Source of the DNA: an uncultured Gemmatimonadota bacterium
GTDB lineage: Bacteria > Gemmatimonadota > Gemmatimonadetes > Gemmatimonadales > Gemmatimonadaceae
Direction of reading: 5' to 3'
NCBI GenBank assembly: GCA_903894655.1
Contig: CAITQY010000445.1
Coordinates: 1 to 6,901, forward strand
Length of the DNA: 6,901 bases
The translations under genes were made by a program, and so were the position numbers. Positions 1 to 6,901 of the stretch are shown here, in pieces. The notes under the pieces are model-generated. The model ran no database searches. It saw only the letters and a program-made list of their open reading frames with translations, and had not been told where the DNA came from. Every line of letters starts with the position of its first letter. Position 1 is the stretch's first letter.

Positions 1-559
1 CGAAGCAGTTGTCGACCATCAGCGGAATACCACGTGCGGCCGCGAAGTCGCCGAGCCAGCGGAGATCGATCAGCTCGAGCCCGGGGTTCGAGGGGGTCTC
101 GATGAAGATGAGTTTCGTGTTTGGACGGACCAGCCTCTCCCACGAGGTCGGATCGGCGGCATCGGCGTAATCCGACGACACGCCCCACTTGGGAAGGATG
201 CGTGTGAAGATCTGGTGCGTCGACCCGAACAAGGCGCGCGATGCCAGCACGTGATCTCCCGACGACACCCGCGCCGCAATCGCCGTAAACACCGCGGACA
301 TGCCGGAGGCGGTGGCGATGCCATCCTCGCCGCCCTCGAGCAGGCAGAGCTTCCGCACGAACTCGTCGGTGTTCGGATTCGCATAGCGACTATAGACGTT
401 GCCCGCGACTTCTTCCGTGAAGAGCGCCCGTGCATGCTCGGCGTCGTCGAATCGAAAGCTCGACGTCAGGTACAATGGAACGGAGTGCTCCCGCTCGGCG
501 GACACGGGGGTCTGCGTGCGGATGGCGAGCGTCTCGAAATGGGCCTGTTCGTCGGACAT
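1..559 (-). CDS. metZ: O-succinylhomoserine sulfhydrylase-like PLP enzyme (MetZ type), 5' part, cut by left window edge
   Basis: The first 186 codons of a Cys/Met-metabolism PLP-dependent enzyme are present; the C-terminal half, including the Schiff-base lysine, lies beyond the left edge. Members make homocysteine or cystathionine from an activated homoserine in methionine synthesis, in the cytoplasm. Seen here: YSRYANPN (residues 56-63; in the family Tyr and Arg contact the PLP phosphate of the neighbouring subunit), ASGMSA (84-89, phosphate-binding loop), FGST (111-114), ETPSNP (154-159) and VDNCF (182-186, whose Asp pairs with the pyridine nitrogen). The FGST in place of the Tyr-containing loop of cystathionine gamma-synthases, and VDNCF in place of VDNTF, favour MetZ (sulfide-using) over MetB. 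A cystathionine synthase or O-acetylhomoserine sulfhydrylase is the alternative. The start is the ATG at 559, at the usual distance from the first conserved block. No good Shine-Dalgarno precedes it. It is divergent from maf, 47 bp away. Confidence 0.88.
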   Translation of the reverse strand, partial: MSDEQAHFETLAIRTQTPVSAEREHSVPLYLTSSFRFDDAEHARALFTEEVAGNVYSRYANPNTDEFVRKLCLLEGGEDGIATASGMSAVFTAIAARVSSGDHVLASRALFGSTHQIFTRILPKWGVSSDYADAADPTSWERLVRPNTKLIFIETPSNPGLELIDLRWLGDFAAARGIPLMVDNCF

Positions 560-606
560 GTGCGTGTGGGATGCGAGGAGAATTGTCGTCGCCTAAACTT
601 ATACGC
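560..606. promoter_or_regulatory. Divergent metZ/maf spacer with AT-rich -10-like patch
   Basis: These 47 bp separate two divergent start codons, so promoters for both genes must lie here or inside the neighbouring coding regions. Positions 594-603 (TAAACTTATA) are the only AT-rich patch. Read on plus, TAAACT (594-599) is a -10-like hexamer that would start the maf transcript at or next to its ATG. Read on minus, TATAAG (598-603) is -10-like for metZ. No convincing -35 box was found for either. GAGGAG at 575-580 is a good Shine-Dalgarno core but lies 26 nt from the maf ATG, too far to serve it. An in-frame TTG at 583 is only 2 nt from it, which is too close. The promoter call is inference only. 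Confidence 0.3.
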
Positions 607-1251
607 ATGGCCGACTCCACTCCGCTCTCGTCTACGCCGGGAACCTGTCCCCGGGTGATCCTCGCCTCCCAGTCTCCGCGTCGCCGCGAGTTGCTGACGC
701 TGATCGGCATCACCCACGATGTGCATCCGGCCGATGTGGACGAATCAGTGCACCCGGATGAGGCCCCCGTTCCGCACTGTGAGCGCCTCGCGCGGGACAA
801 AGCCCACACGTTGGCGGTGCAGCATCCCGACGCGGTCGTGATCGGGTCGGACACGATTGTGGTGATTGATGGCGATATCCTGGGCAAGCCCGGGGACCAC
901 GCCGAGGCGATCACCATGCTTACGCGCCTGAGTGGACGCACACACACCGTGTTCACGGCGGTGGCCGTCGCCCACGGCGGAACGACACTGTCTGGTGTGG
1001 AGTCGGTGTCGGTGACGTTCCGGCCACTCGACGCCATGCAGATTGCCGCCTATGTGGACACCGGCGAACCGATGGACAAGGCGGGGGCGTACGGTATTCA
1101 GGGATTCGGCGCCACCAATGTCGAGCGCATCGACGGCGACTACTTCGCGGTGATGGGACTTCCGCTGGGGCGCATGGTTGGGCTGCTGCGGGACCTGGGC
1201 TTCAGTTACGCGTTCGGCCCGCTCACCGTCGCCGCGAGCGGTGTGCGATAG
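607..1251 (+). CDS. maf: Maf-type nucleoside triphosphate pyrophosphatase (YhdE-like, dTTP/UTP subgroup)
   Basis: A complete 214-residue Maf/Ham1-fold enzyme, a normal length for the family. Maf proteins hydrolyse non-canonical or excess nucleoside triphosphates to monophosphate plus pyrophosphate; bacterial members are linked to septum/division control and to cleaning modified nucleotides from the pool. The sequence shows the N-terminal signature SQSPRRRELL (21-30), the catalytic block GSDTIV (80-85, with the family's general-base Asp at 82), ILGKP (91-95), LSGRTHTV (108-115) and DKAGAYGIQG (157-166). SPRR, together with ILGKP and the AYxIQG block, resembles the YhdE (dTTP/UTP) branch more than the YceF (m7GTP) branch; this is judged by eye. 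The frame stays open upstream to 430, but that stretch is metZ antisense, and the conserved family start block follows the ATG at 607 by about 16 residues. Its 3' end overlaps the GT9 gene tail-to-tail by 46 bp. Confidence 0.93.
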   Translation: MADSTPLSSTPGTCPRVILASQSPRRRELLTLIGITHDVHPADVDESVHPDEAPVPHCERLARDKAHTLAVQHPDAVVIGSDTIVVIDGDILGKPGDHAEAITMLTRLSGRTHTVFTAVAVAHGGTTLSGVESVSVTFRPLDAMQIAAYVDTGEPMDKAGAYGIQGFGATNVERIDGDYFAVMGLPLGRMVGLLRDLGFSYAFGPLTVAASGVR

Positions 1252-2306
1252 CGTTCCTGCCAGCGGTTGAGCATGGCGCGCACGTCGTCGACCGTAATGC
1301 GCTGCATACGGTTTTCGCGATACGTCATGTCGAGGGGATACTCCTCGCCGGGGTCGCCGTAGGCATCGATCATCAGATCGCGCGCGAAGTCGTATGGCCC
1401 GACCCGCTTCGGGTTGGTGTATCCGAGCAGCGAAATCACCGGTGTGCGCAACGCGATGGCCAGGTGCAGCGGGCCAGTGTCGGGTGAGAGCGCAACCGCC
1501 GCGCCCTCGAGTATCGCGGCGAGGCGTCGCAGGCCACTGCCAAGTGCCGAGTGGGCCATGGGCGCGTCGCGCAGGATGATGGCTTCGGCCGCCACCTCGC
1601 GAGGCGAGCGTCCGCCCACCAACACCGGCTGCAGCCCGAAGTCATTCCACAGGATGTGACACACGGCCGCCCAGCGCTCGGGCATCCAGTCTTTGGATTC
1701 CTTGCTGGTCGCCACCACAATCGGTGCGATGGGGCGATCGAATTGGGCGTGGAAGTCGCGCTGCCACGCCCGCTCCTCCTCGTTCCACGGGCCCAGCGTC
1801 CACTGTGGATCACCGTGTGGTACGCCGAGTGCGTCGATGAACTCGAAGTACTGGTCCTGCACGTGCTGGCCAGTGTGTGGCAGAATGCGGTGCGTCGTGA
1901 ACAGCCAGTTGGCGTCGCGCGCGCGATCGCGGTCGAAGCCCAACTTCACCGGCGCGTGCGTGAAGCTCGTGATGAGGCCGGCCTTGAAGTACACCTGCAG
2001 TGCCAGCACCACGTCGAAACGTCGGGAAGCGAGCTCGCGACGTGTCTCGAGAAACCCCTTCCACCCTTTGGTGCGATCAAAGAGCACGATGTCATCGACC
2101 AACGGATGGCCGCGCACCAGCGTGGCCGGTCCGGGCTGCAGCACCCACGTGATGTGCGATGTCGGTGAGTGCGCCTTGATCGCGTGGATGATCGGCATGA
2201 CATGCACCGCGTCACCGACGGCACTCATCATCACGATGCCAACGCGACGGAGCGTGACGGGTGGCAAGGGCGGGGTCGTGGTGGACACGGTCACGCTAGC
2301 GTTCAT
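1206..2306 (-). CDS. Glycosyltransferase family 9 protein, ADP-heptose:LPS heptosyltransferase-like
   Basis: 366 residues with the GT-B fold pattern of family 9, whose members transfer heptose from ADP-heptose onto the Kdo/heptose inner core of lipid A at the cytoplasmic face of the inner membrane. Visible motifs: SAVGDAVHVMP (28-38, equivalent to the WaaC loop with the proposed catalytic Asp, here D32), SKESKDWMPERW (201-212, sugar-nucleotide site; K205 aligns with the conserved Lys), and the C-terminal signature SPDTGPLHLA (274-283) followed by GYTNPKRVGPY (295-305). No signal peptide or membrane helix, as expected for a peripheral enzyme. Length is slightly above the usual 320-350 because of a Ser/Thr/Pro-rich N-terminus. 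The ATG at 2306 overlaps the end of the upstream kinase by 11 bp, with no clear Shine-Dalgarno, so translation is probably coupled. Whether it is a WaaC-, WaaF- or WaaQ-type enzyme cannot be told by eye. It is the last gene of the minus-strand cluster. Confidence 0.88.
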   Translation of the reverse strand: MNASVTVSTTTPPLPPVTLRRVGIVMMSAVGDAVHVMPIIHAIKAHSPTSHITWVLQPGPATLVRGHPLVDDIVLFDRTKGWKGFLETRRELASRRFDVVLALQVYFKAGLITSFTHAPVKLGFDRDRARDANWLFTTHRILPHTGQHVQDQYFEFIDALGVPHGDPQWTLGPWNEEERAWQRDFHAQFDRPIAPIVVATSKESKDWMPERWAAVCHILWNDFGLQPVLVGGRSPREVAAEAIILRDAPMAHSALGSGLRRLAAILEGAAVALSPDTGPLHLAIALRTPVISLLGYTNPKRVGPYDFARDLMIDAYGDPGEEYPLDMTYRENRMQRITVDDVRAMLNRWQERYRTPLAATVSGPNA

Positions 2307-3075
2307 CGGAAGGTGAGGCGGCCGTGAGCCCGGCCGTCACGGCATCGCTGAACGCCGCGATGCGCGCATCGGTCACGTCGCAGCCGAAATGTGTGCGCCA
2401 CTTTCGCACCGACCGCGTAAGGCGCGCGACGTTGGCGCGCATCGTTTCGTCCGGGGAGCGGGATGCGTCCCAGCGCACGACATCGACGTCGATGATCAGC
2501 GCCTCGATGCCGTCCGTCGTCGGACGCAGCAGGATGTTCTTGACGTTGAGGTCGGGATGGATCACACCATGACTGGCCAACTGTATGAGGAGTCGCTGGG
2601 TGCAGGCCAGCGCGGTCTCGCCGTCCACGAACGGCGCGAGTCCGGCCAGCACCATGCCGAGATCGGCTGCATCGGCCACATAGCGCGTGACGACATCCAC
2701 CTGACAGAGTCCGAACGACGCCGGATAGCGCGCAAAACCGAGCACTTCCGTGGTGGGAATGCCGGCGGCGCGCAAAGCGGCCGACCGCGCCATTTCCACC
2801 GGTGCCCGGGTGGGGCGACGAAAGCGGTCGGCCGTGAGCGGCGCGAGCACGCCGCCGTGCCAGCCGTGGCGGACCACCACCGGGATGCCGCACGCGGGGA
2901 GCGTGGCCACGTACACCGGCGCGCGGCCGCGCATGGCGCGCGGTTGCGGCTGTTCGGCCGCCCAATCGTACAACGTGTCGTGTTCGCGCACGATCGCGGC
3001 GAGATCATCGAGCACCGTTGGCGTGCCCGTCACATCGGCGGCGCCGACGATGCGGGTCAGTGGCGCCGGATTCAC
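2296..3075 (-). CDS. Kdo kinase / WaaP-family lipopolysaccharide core kinase-like protein
   Basis: A small (about 259 aa) eukaryotic-kinase-fold protein of the Kdo/WaaP type. KdkA phosphorylates the single Kdo of a short LPS core; WaaP phosphorylates heptose I. Residues from the GTG at 3075: RHGWHGG (69-75, matching the KdkA-type glycine-rich RHYRRGG region), PTTEV after a possible C-helix Glu (E94), the catalytic loop HPDLNVKNILL (173-183; D175 catalytic, N180 metal ligand) and IIDVD (194-198) in place of DFG. All key catalytic residues are present. Start choice: a GTG at 3105 gives 269 aa, but the GTG at 3075 forms a GTGA overlap with the cyclase stop, the classic coupled arrangement, so I prefer it; conserved sequence begins well after both. 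The following GT9 gene suggests an inner-core substrate. KdkA versus WaaP is undecided; the GG motif leans toward KdkA. Confidence 0.8.
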   Translation of the reverse strand: MNPAPLTRIVGAADVTGTPTVLDDLAAIVREHDTLYDWAAEQPQPRAMRGRAPVYVATLPACGIPVVVRHGWHGGVLAPLTADRFRRPTRAPVEMARSAALRAAGIPTTEVLGFARYPASFGLCQVDVVTRYVADAADLGMVLAGLAPFVDGETALACTQRLLIQLASHGVIHPDLNVKNILLRPTTDGIEALIIDVDVVRWDASRSPDETMRANVARLTRSVRKWRTHFGCDVTDARIAAFSDAVTAGLTAASPSDER

Positions 3076-4697
3076 GACGCCGCGCCCGTGCACATCACCT
3101 GCCACACCGCCGGCGGTGTGCCGTGCTGGCGGGCCACGGCGAGGTCACGGCGTGGCGTGCAGCCGCTCGGGTCGGCGAGGGCGTCGCGGACGGCATCACT
3201 GACCAAGATCTCCCCGCCGGCGGCCAGACGGCACAACCGGTTAGCCACGTTCACCGTGTCGCCGATCAGCGTGAACTCGAGTCGGCGAGGGGAGCCGATG
3301 TTGCCCACGAAGGCCTCGCCCGAGTGCATGCCGATGCCGACGCTGAGGAGCGGTCGGCCCTCGGCTGCCCAGCGCGCGTTCAGTGATTCCAGCGCGCCCT
3401 GCATGTCGAGTGCGGCGGCCACCGCGCCACCGGCGTCGCGTGCGCCTGCTTCGGGAACGCCCCAGTAGGCCATGATCGAATCGCCGATGAACTTGTCGAG
3501 GGCTCCGTTATGCCGGAACACGCAATCGACCATCACGCCGAAATACTCGTTCAGCTGATCGGCCATTTCGGTTGGTGGCAGCGATTCGGCGATCGCGGTG
3601 AAGCCGCGGATGTCGCTGAACAGCACCACCACGTGCTGCCGCGACCCGCCGAGAACCACTCGACCGGTACTGTCGGCGATGCGCTGCGCGATCTGCGGTG
3701 CGAAGTAGCGCTCGAAGTTCTCGCGGACACGCGCGGACTGCTGCTGGCGCGCGGTCGAGGCTTCACGCTCCACGGCTGCCGAGGCAATGCCGGCGAAGGC
3801 CACGAGGAACGCCAGATCGTCGTCGGTGAACCCTTCGGTGTCGCGCAGATGGTCCACGTAGAGCACGCCAAGCGTGGCGTGCAGTTCGCCGATGAGTGGC
3901 GCGGCCATGGCGGATTGCACGGCCTGCTGCCGCACCGAGGCACCGGCAGTTCGCGCATCCGATCCCGCATCGTTGGTGAGCAGCGCGACCTGCCGCTCGG
4001 CGACGCCATTGGCGATCGCCCGCGGTACCGGTCGAGGGATGTTGCCCCGTCGGTCGCGCGAGATATGCGTCTGCAGCAGCCCATCACTGTCGCGGAGGAG
4101 AATCGCCACGCGGTCGGCGTCGAAGCTGCGAAACAGGTCACCGGCCAGGGCCTCCAGCAGTGCATCAAGATCGGTATAGCCGCCGAGGTGCTGCGCGATG
4201 CTGACCAGTTGCGCGAGGCGCGCGGTGGCCTGTGGGTGGGCGGCCGTGACCAGCGCCACGTCGGCCAGGGACTGGTCGCGCGACGGCACGCGACGCTCGA
4301 ACAGCACCGTCGCGCTCCCATCGAACGCCGATACCGGCGCCTGCGCGATAGCCTGCGCGATAGCCGGCGCGATCGCGAGCGAGGTGGCTGCAGCGCGAGT
4401 GGCCACATCCTCGACGCGCTGCAGCGTGAAGGCCACGGTACCGAAGGCCAGCGTGTCACCGGGCACGATGGTGGCGTGCTGCACGCGCGCACCGTTCACC
4501 CACGTGCCATTGCGTGACTCTAAATCCTGAACCTCGACGGTGTCCGCCTCCGTCACCCGCAGCGTGGCGTGACGCCGCGACACCGCGGGATCGAGAATGG
4601 GCAGGGTACACGACGGCTCGCGCCCGGCGATGAAGCTCGGGCGTCCCGTCAGCGGGAAGCGCCGGTCACCCGCGATGGCGATGAGCACGAGTGACAT
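3072..4697 (-). CDS. FHA-GAF-class III adenylate cyclase (class IIIb-like), soluble
   Basis: A 541-residue three-module signalling protein predicted to make cAMP in the cytoplasm; no membrane segments. (1) FHA domain, about 15-95: GREPSC (25-30), SRRH (40-43), SRNGTWVNG (61-69); R26, S40 and N63 match the phosphothreonine-binding residues. (2) An Ala/Pro/Gln-rich linker (about 97-125) with a short repeat. (3) GAF domain, about 165-312, ending in GVLYVD (277-282); its ligand is unknown. (4) A helical transducer with ENFERYFAPQIAQRI (326-340), typical of linkers before class III catalytic domains. (5) Cyclase domain, about 350-505: metal ligands D362 (FSDIRGFT) and D406 (FIGDSIMAYW), adenine-selecting K402, and transition-state N483 and R487 (TVNVANR). 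The position that is Asp in most adenylate cyclases is Thr (T476), the class IIIb pattern. K402 argues against guanylate cyclase. It starts 6 bp after the trpE stop and ends in a GTGA overlap. Confidence 0.92.
   Translation of the reverse strand: MSLVLIAIAGDRRFPLTGRPSFIAGREPSCTLPILDPAVSRRHATLRVTEADTVEVQDLESRNGTWVNGARVQHATIVPGDTLAFGTVAFTLQRVEDVATRAAATSLAIAPAIAQAIAQAPVSAFDGSATVLFERRVPSRDQSLADVALVTAAHPQATARLAQLVSIAQHLGGYTDLDALLEALAGDLFRSFDADRVAILLRDSDGLLQTHISRDRRGNIPRPVPRAIANGVAERQVALLTNDAGSDARTAGASVRQQAVQSAMAAPLIGELHATLGVLYVDHLRDTEGFTDDDLAFLVAFAGIASAAVEREASTARQQQSARVRENFERYFAPQIAQRIADSTGRVVLGGSRQHVVVLFSDIRGFTAIAESLPPTEMADQLNEYFGVMVDCVFRHNGALDKFIGDSIMAYWGVPEAGARDAGGAVAAALDMQGALESLNARWAAEGRPLLSVGIGMHSGEAFVGNIGSPRRLEFTLIGDTVNVANRLCRLAAGGEILVSDAVRDALADPSGCTPRRDLAVARQHGTPPAVWQVMCTGAAS
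4339..4374. repeat. Three 12-bp direct repeats inside the cyclase linker
   Basis: Two exact copies of GCCTGCGCGATA (4339-4350, 4351-4362) and a third with two changes (GCCGGCGCGATC, 4363-4374). The repeat is in frame, giving the Ala-Ile-Ala-Gln/Pro pattern of residues 108-119 of the cyclase between its FHA and GAF domains. A 12-bp unit changes linker length by four residues without a frameshift, so slippage here would tune domain spacing rather than break the gene. The third copy also ends in the palindrome GCGATCGC. Confidence 0.7.
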
Positions 4698-4703
4698 GGG
4701 TGG

Positions 4704-6224
<1,521 letters not shown>

Positions 6225-6281
6225 CACGAGGAAGTTGGCCGCCGCGCTCGCTGCAGGGCAAGCGACGGCGTAGCATTGGTG
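6225..6281. promoter_or_regulatory. Divergent trpE/NUDIX spacer, no clear promoter
   Basis: Only about 54-57 bp separate the two divergent starts, and each gene opens with GTG ATG (GTG at 6227 on minus, GTG at 6279 on plus). On plus, TAGCAT (6271-6276) is a weak -10-like hexamer that would give an almost leaderless NUDIX transcript. On minus, TTGCCC is a weak -35-like element but no matching -10 follows at normal spacing. No Trp operator, attenuator hairpin or Shine-Dalgarno was recognised. Promoters must be here or inside the opposing genes, given the divergent layout. Confidence 0.25.
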
Positions 6282-6806
6282 ATGAGCCCTTCAAGTCCCG
6301 CGCGACCGGCGATCCCCACGGCCGACGTCCAGATCTCGGTCGGTGTGGTGGATGTGGTCGTCCTTGCCCCAGCTCCGCACGGCCGCCGCGATCGCTGGCG
6401 GGTGCTCACCCTGCGCCGGGCGGTCGGTGTGCGGTGTACAGGGGCGTGGGAGCTCGTGCATGGCAGCATCGAGCCCGGAGAGCGCCCCGCCGACGCCGCG
6501 CGCCGTGAAGTGCTCGAGGAGACCGGCATGGTCGTCCAACGGCTCTACACGCTTGCCGTCAATCCGTTCTACCTCACCTCGCGCAACACGATTCAGATGG
6601 CCGTGGTCTTCGCCGCCGTCGTGGAGCACGCCAGCGTCGTCATGCTGAGCCACGAGCACGATACCACGGCCTGGCGCACGCCCACGGCGGCCATCAAACA
6701 GCTGGCCTGGCCGCGCGAGCACGATGCCGTGCGCTATGCCATCCACCTGTTGCGTGATGGTGATGCCGGCGCGGTGGAAGACGTGCTTCGCGTGCCCGAC
6801 AGCTGA
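6282..6806 (+). CDS. NUDIX hydrolase, substrate unknown
   Basis: 174 residues with a perfect Nudix box at 61-83: GSIEPGE (61-67), then REVLEETGM (75-83), fitting G-x5-E-x7-REU-x-EE-x-G-U, with the metal-binding glutamates E76, E79 and E80. Nudix enzymes cleave a nucleoside diphosphate linked to another group, using Mg2+. The sequence just before the box (TGAWELVHG, 53-61) and the single-domain size resemble small NTP-type pyrophosphohydrolases such as NudB, but the substrate cannot be read from this. The strand VGVVDVVVL (20-28) starts the fold; NPFYLTSRNT follows the box. The ATG at 6282 was chosen; a GTG directly before it (6279) would add one residue. The same frame is open upstream to 4809 across trpE, but that part is antisense to a clear trpE and shows no family motifs. 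A 14-bp tandem repeat begins 1 nt after its stop. Confidence 0.92.
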   Translation: MSPSSPARPAIPTADVQISVGVVDVVVLAPAPHGRRDRWRVLTLRRAVGVRCTGAWELVHGSIEPGERPADAARREVLEETGMVVQRLYTLAVNPFYLTSRNTIQMAVVFAAVVEHASVVMLSHEHDTTAWRTPTAAIKQLAWPREHDAVRYAIHLLRDGDAGAVEDVLRVPDS

Positions 6807-6807
6807 C

Positions 6808-6901
6808 GGCGTCAGGCCCGTGGCGTCAGGCCCGTGGCGTCAGGCCCGTGGCGTCAGGCCCGTGGCGTCAGGCCCGTGGCGTCAGGCCCGTGGCGTCAGG
6901 C
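6808..6901. repeat. Perfect 14-bp tandem repeat, at least 6.7 copies, continues past right edge
   Basis: After a partial GGC (6808-6810), the unit GTCAGGCCCGTGGC repeats without any mismatch at 6811, 6825, 6839, 6853, 6867 and 6881, with a seventh copy cut at 6901. It begins 1 nt after the NUDIX stop codon. Units follow each other directly with no spacers. Each unit contains short GGC/GCC complementarity (GGC-GTCAG-GCC and GCC-CGT-GGC), so weak hairpins are possible, but no strong stem followed by a T-run is seen. Absence of any sequence drift indicates recent expansion or homogenisation. Its full length and the next gene are not visible. Confidence 0.97.

Noticed and set aside
430..606. 59-codon N-terminal extension of maf
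   Set aside because: It is antisense to the N-terminus of metZ, and the Maf signature starts soon after the ATG at 607, matching usual family length.
2389..3468. 359-codon plus-strand frame opposite the kinase and cyclase
   Set aside because: The opposite strand encodes conserved kinase and cyclase motifs; this frame has Arg/His/Ala-rich composition with no recognisable domain.
4369..4376. GCGATCGC palindrome as a HIP1-like or methylation-linked site
   Set aside because: GCGATCGC-like strings arise easily in Ala/Ile-rich codons of GC-rich DNA, and this one falls within a coding repeat; no unusual clustering was evident.
3510..4517. 335-codon plus-strand frame opposite the cyclase
   Set aside because: Complement of conserved FHA/GAF/cyclase codons; no motif, and composition typical of a GC-rich shadow frame.
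6225..6281. Tryptophan attenuator or leader peptide upstream of trpE
   Set aside because: The spacer is too short, has no tandem Trp codons and no competing hairpins that I could find. A leader inside the NUDIX gene cannot be excluded but nothing supports it.
6804..6814. TGACG-G-CGTCA inverted repeat as an operator or terminator
   Set aside because: Five-bp arms around one base, formed by the stop codon and the first repeat unit; too short to form a hairpin with no loop and no T-run. Likely chance.
6808..6901. CRISPR array
   Set aside because: The 14-bp units abut with no spacers, and the unit is too short for a CRISPR repeat. No cas gene is present.

Overview
The window is a compact, GC-rich (very roughly two-thirds G+C by eye) chromosomal segment from a Gram-negative-type bacterium. 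It has almost no intergenic DNA. Two genes look like lipopolysaccharide inner-core genes (a Kdo/WaaP-type sugar kinase and a GT9 heptosyltransferase-like enzyme), which implies an outer membrane. GC content, the FHA-GAF-cyclase gene and the general gene style would fit Gemmatimonadota or another GC-rich soil lineage, but this is an impression and not a demonstrated placement. No mobile element, phage gene, CRISPR array, tRNA or rRNA was seen.

Layout from left to right: (1) the 5' part of a PLP-dependent sulfhydrylase of the MetZ type, on the minus strand and cut by the left edge; (2) a 47-bp divergent spacer with the only AT-rich patch of note; (3) a complete maf-type nucleotide pyrophosphatase on the plus strand, whose 3' end overlaps the next gene tail-to-tail by 46 bp; (4) a tightly packed minus-strand cluster that reads trpE, then an FHA-GAF-class III adenylate cyclase, then a Kdo-kinase-like gene, then a GT9 glycosyltransferase. 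Its gaps are 6 bp, a 4-bp GTGA overlap (by my preferred start) and an 11-bp overlap, so it is very probably one transcription unit; (5) a short divergent spacer; (6) a complete NUDIX hydrolase on the plus strand; (7) a perfect 14-bp tandem repeat that starts 1 nt after the NUDIX stop and runs off the right edge.

Functionally, trpE commits chorismate to tryptophan. The cyclase would combine phosphothreonine recognition (FHA), a small-molecule or oligomerisation sensor (GAF) and cAMP synthesis. The last two genes of the cluster probably decorate the Kdo/heptose inner core of LPS. Co-transcription of a tryptophan gene, a cAMP-signalling gene and two envelope genes is unusual by function, but may be packing rather than a pathway. 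maf and the NUDIX gene are both nucleotide-cleaving housecleaning-type enzymes flanking the cluster. I did not find a clearly new multi-gene defence or mobile system here. The items most worth a second look are the 14-bp array, the class IIIb-type substitution in the cyclase, and the mixed operon.
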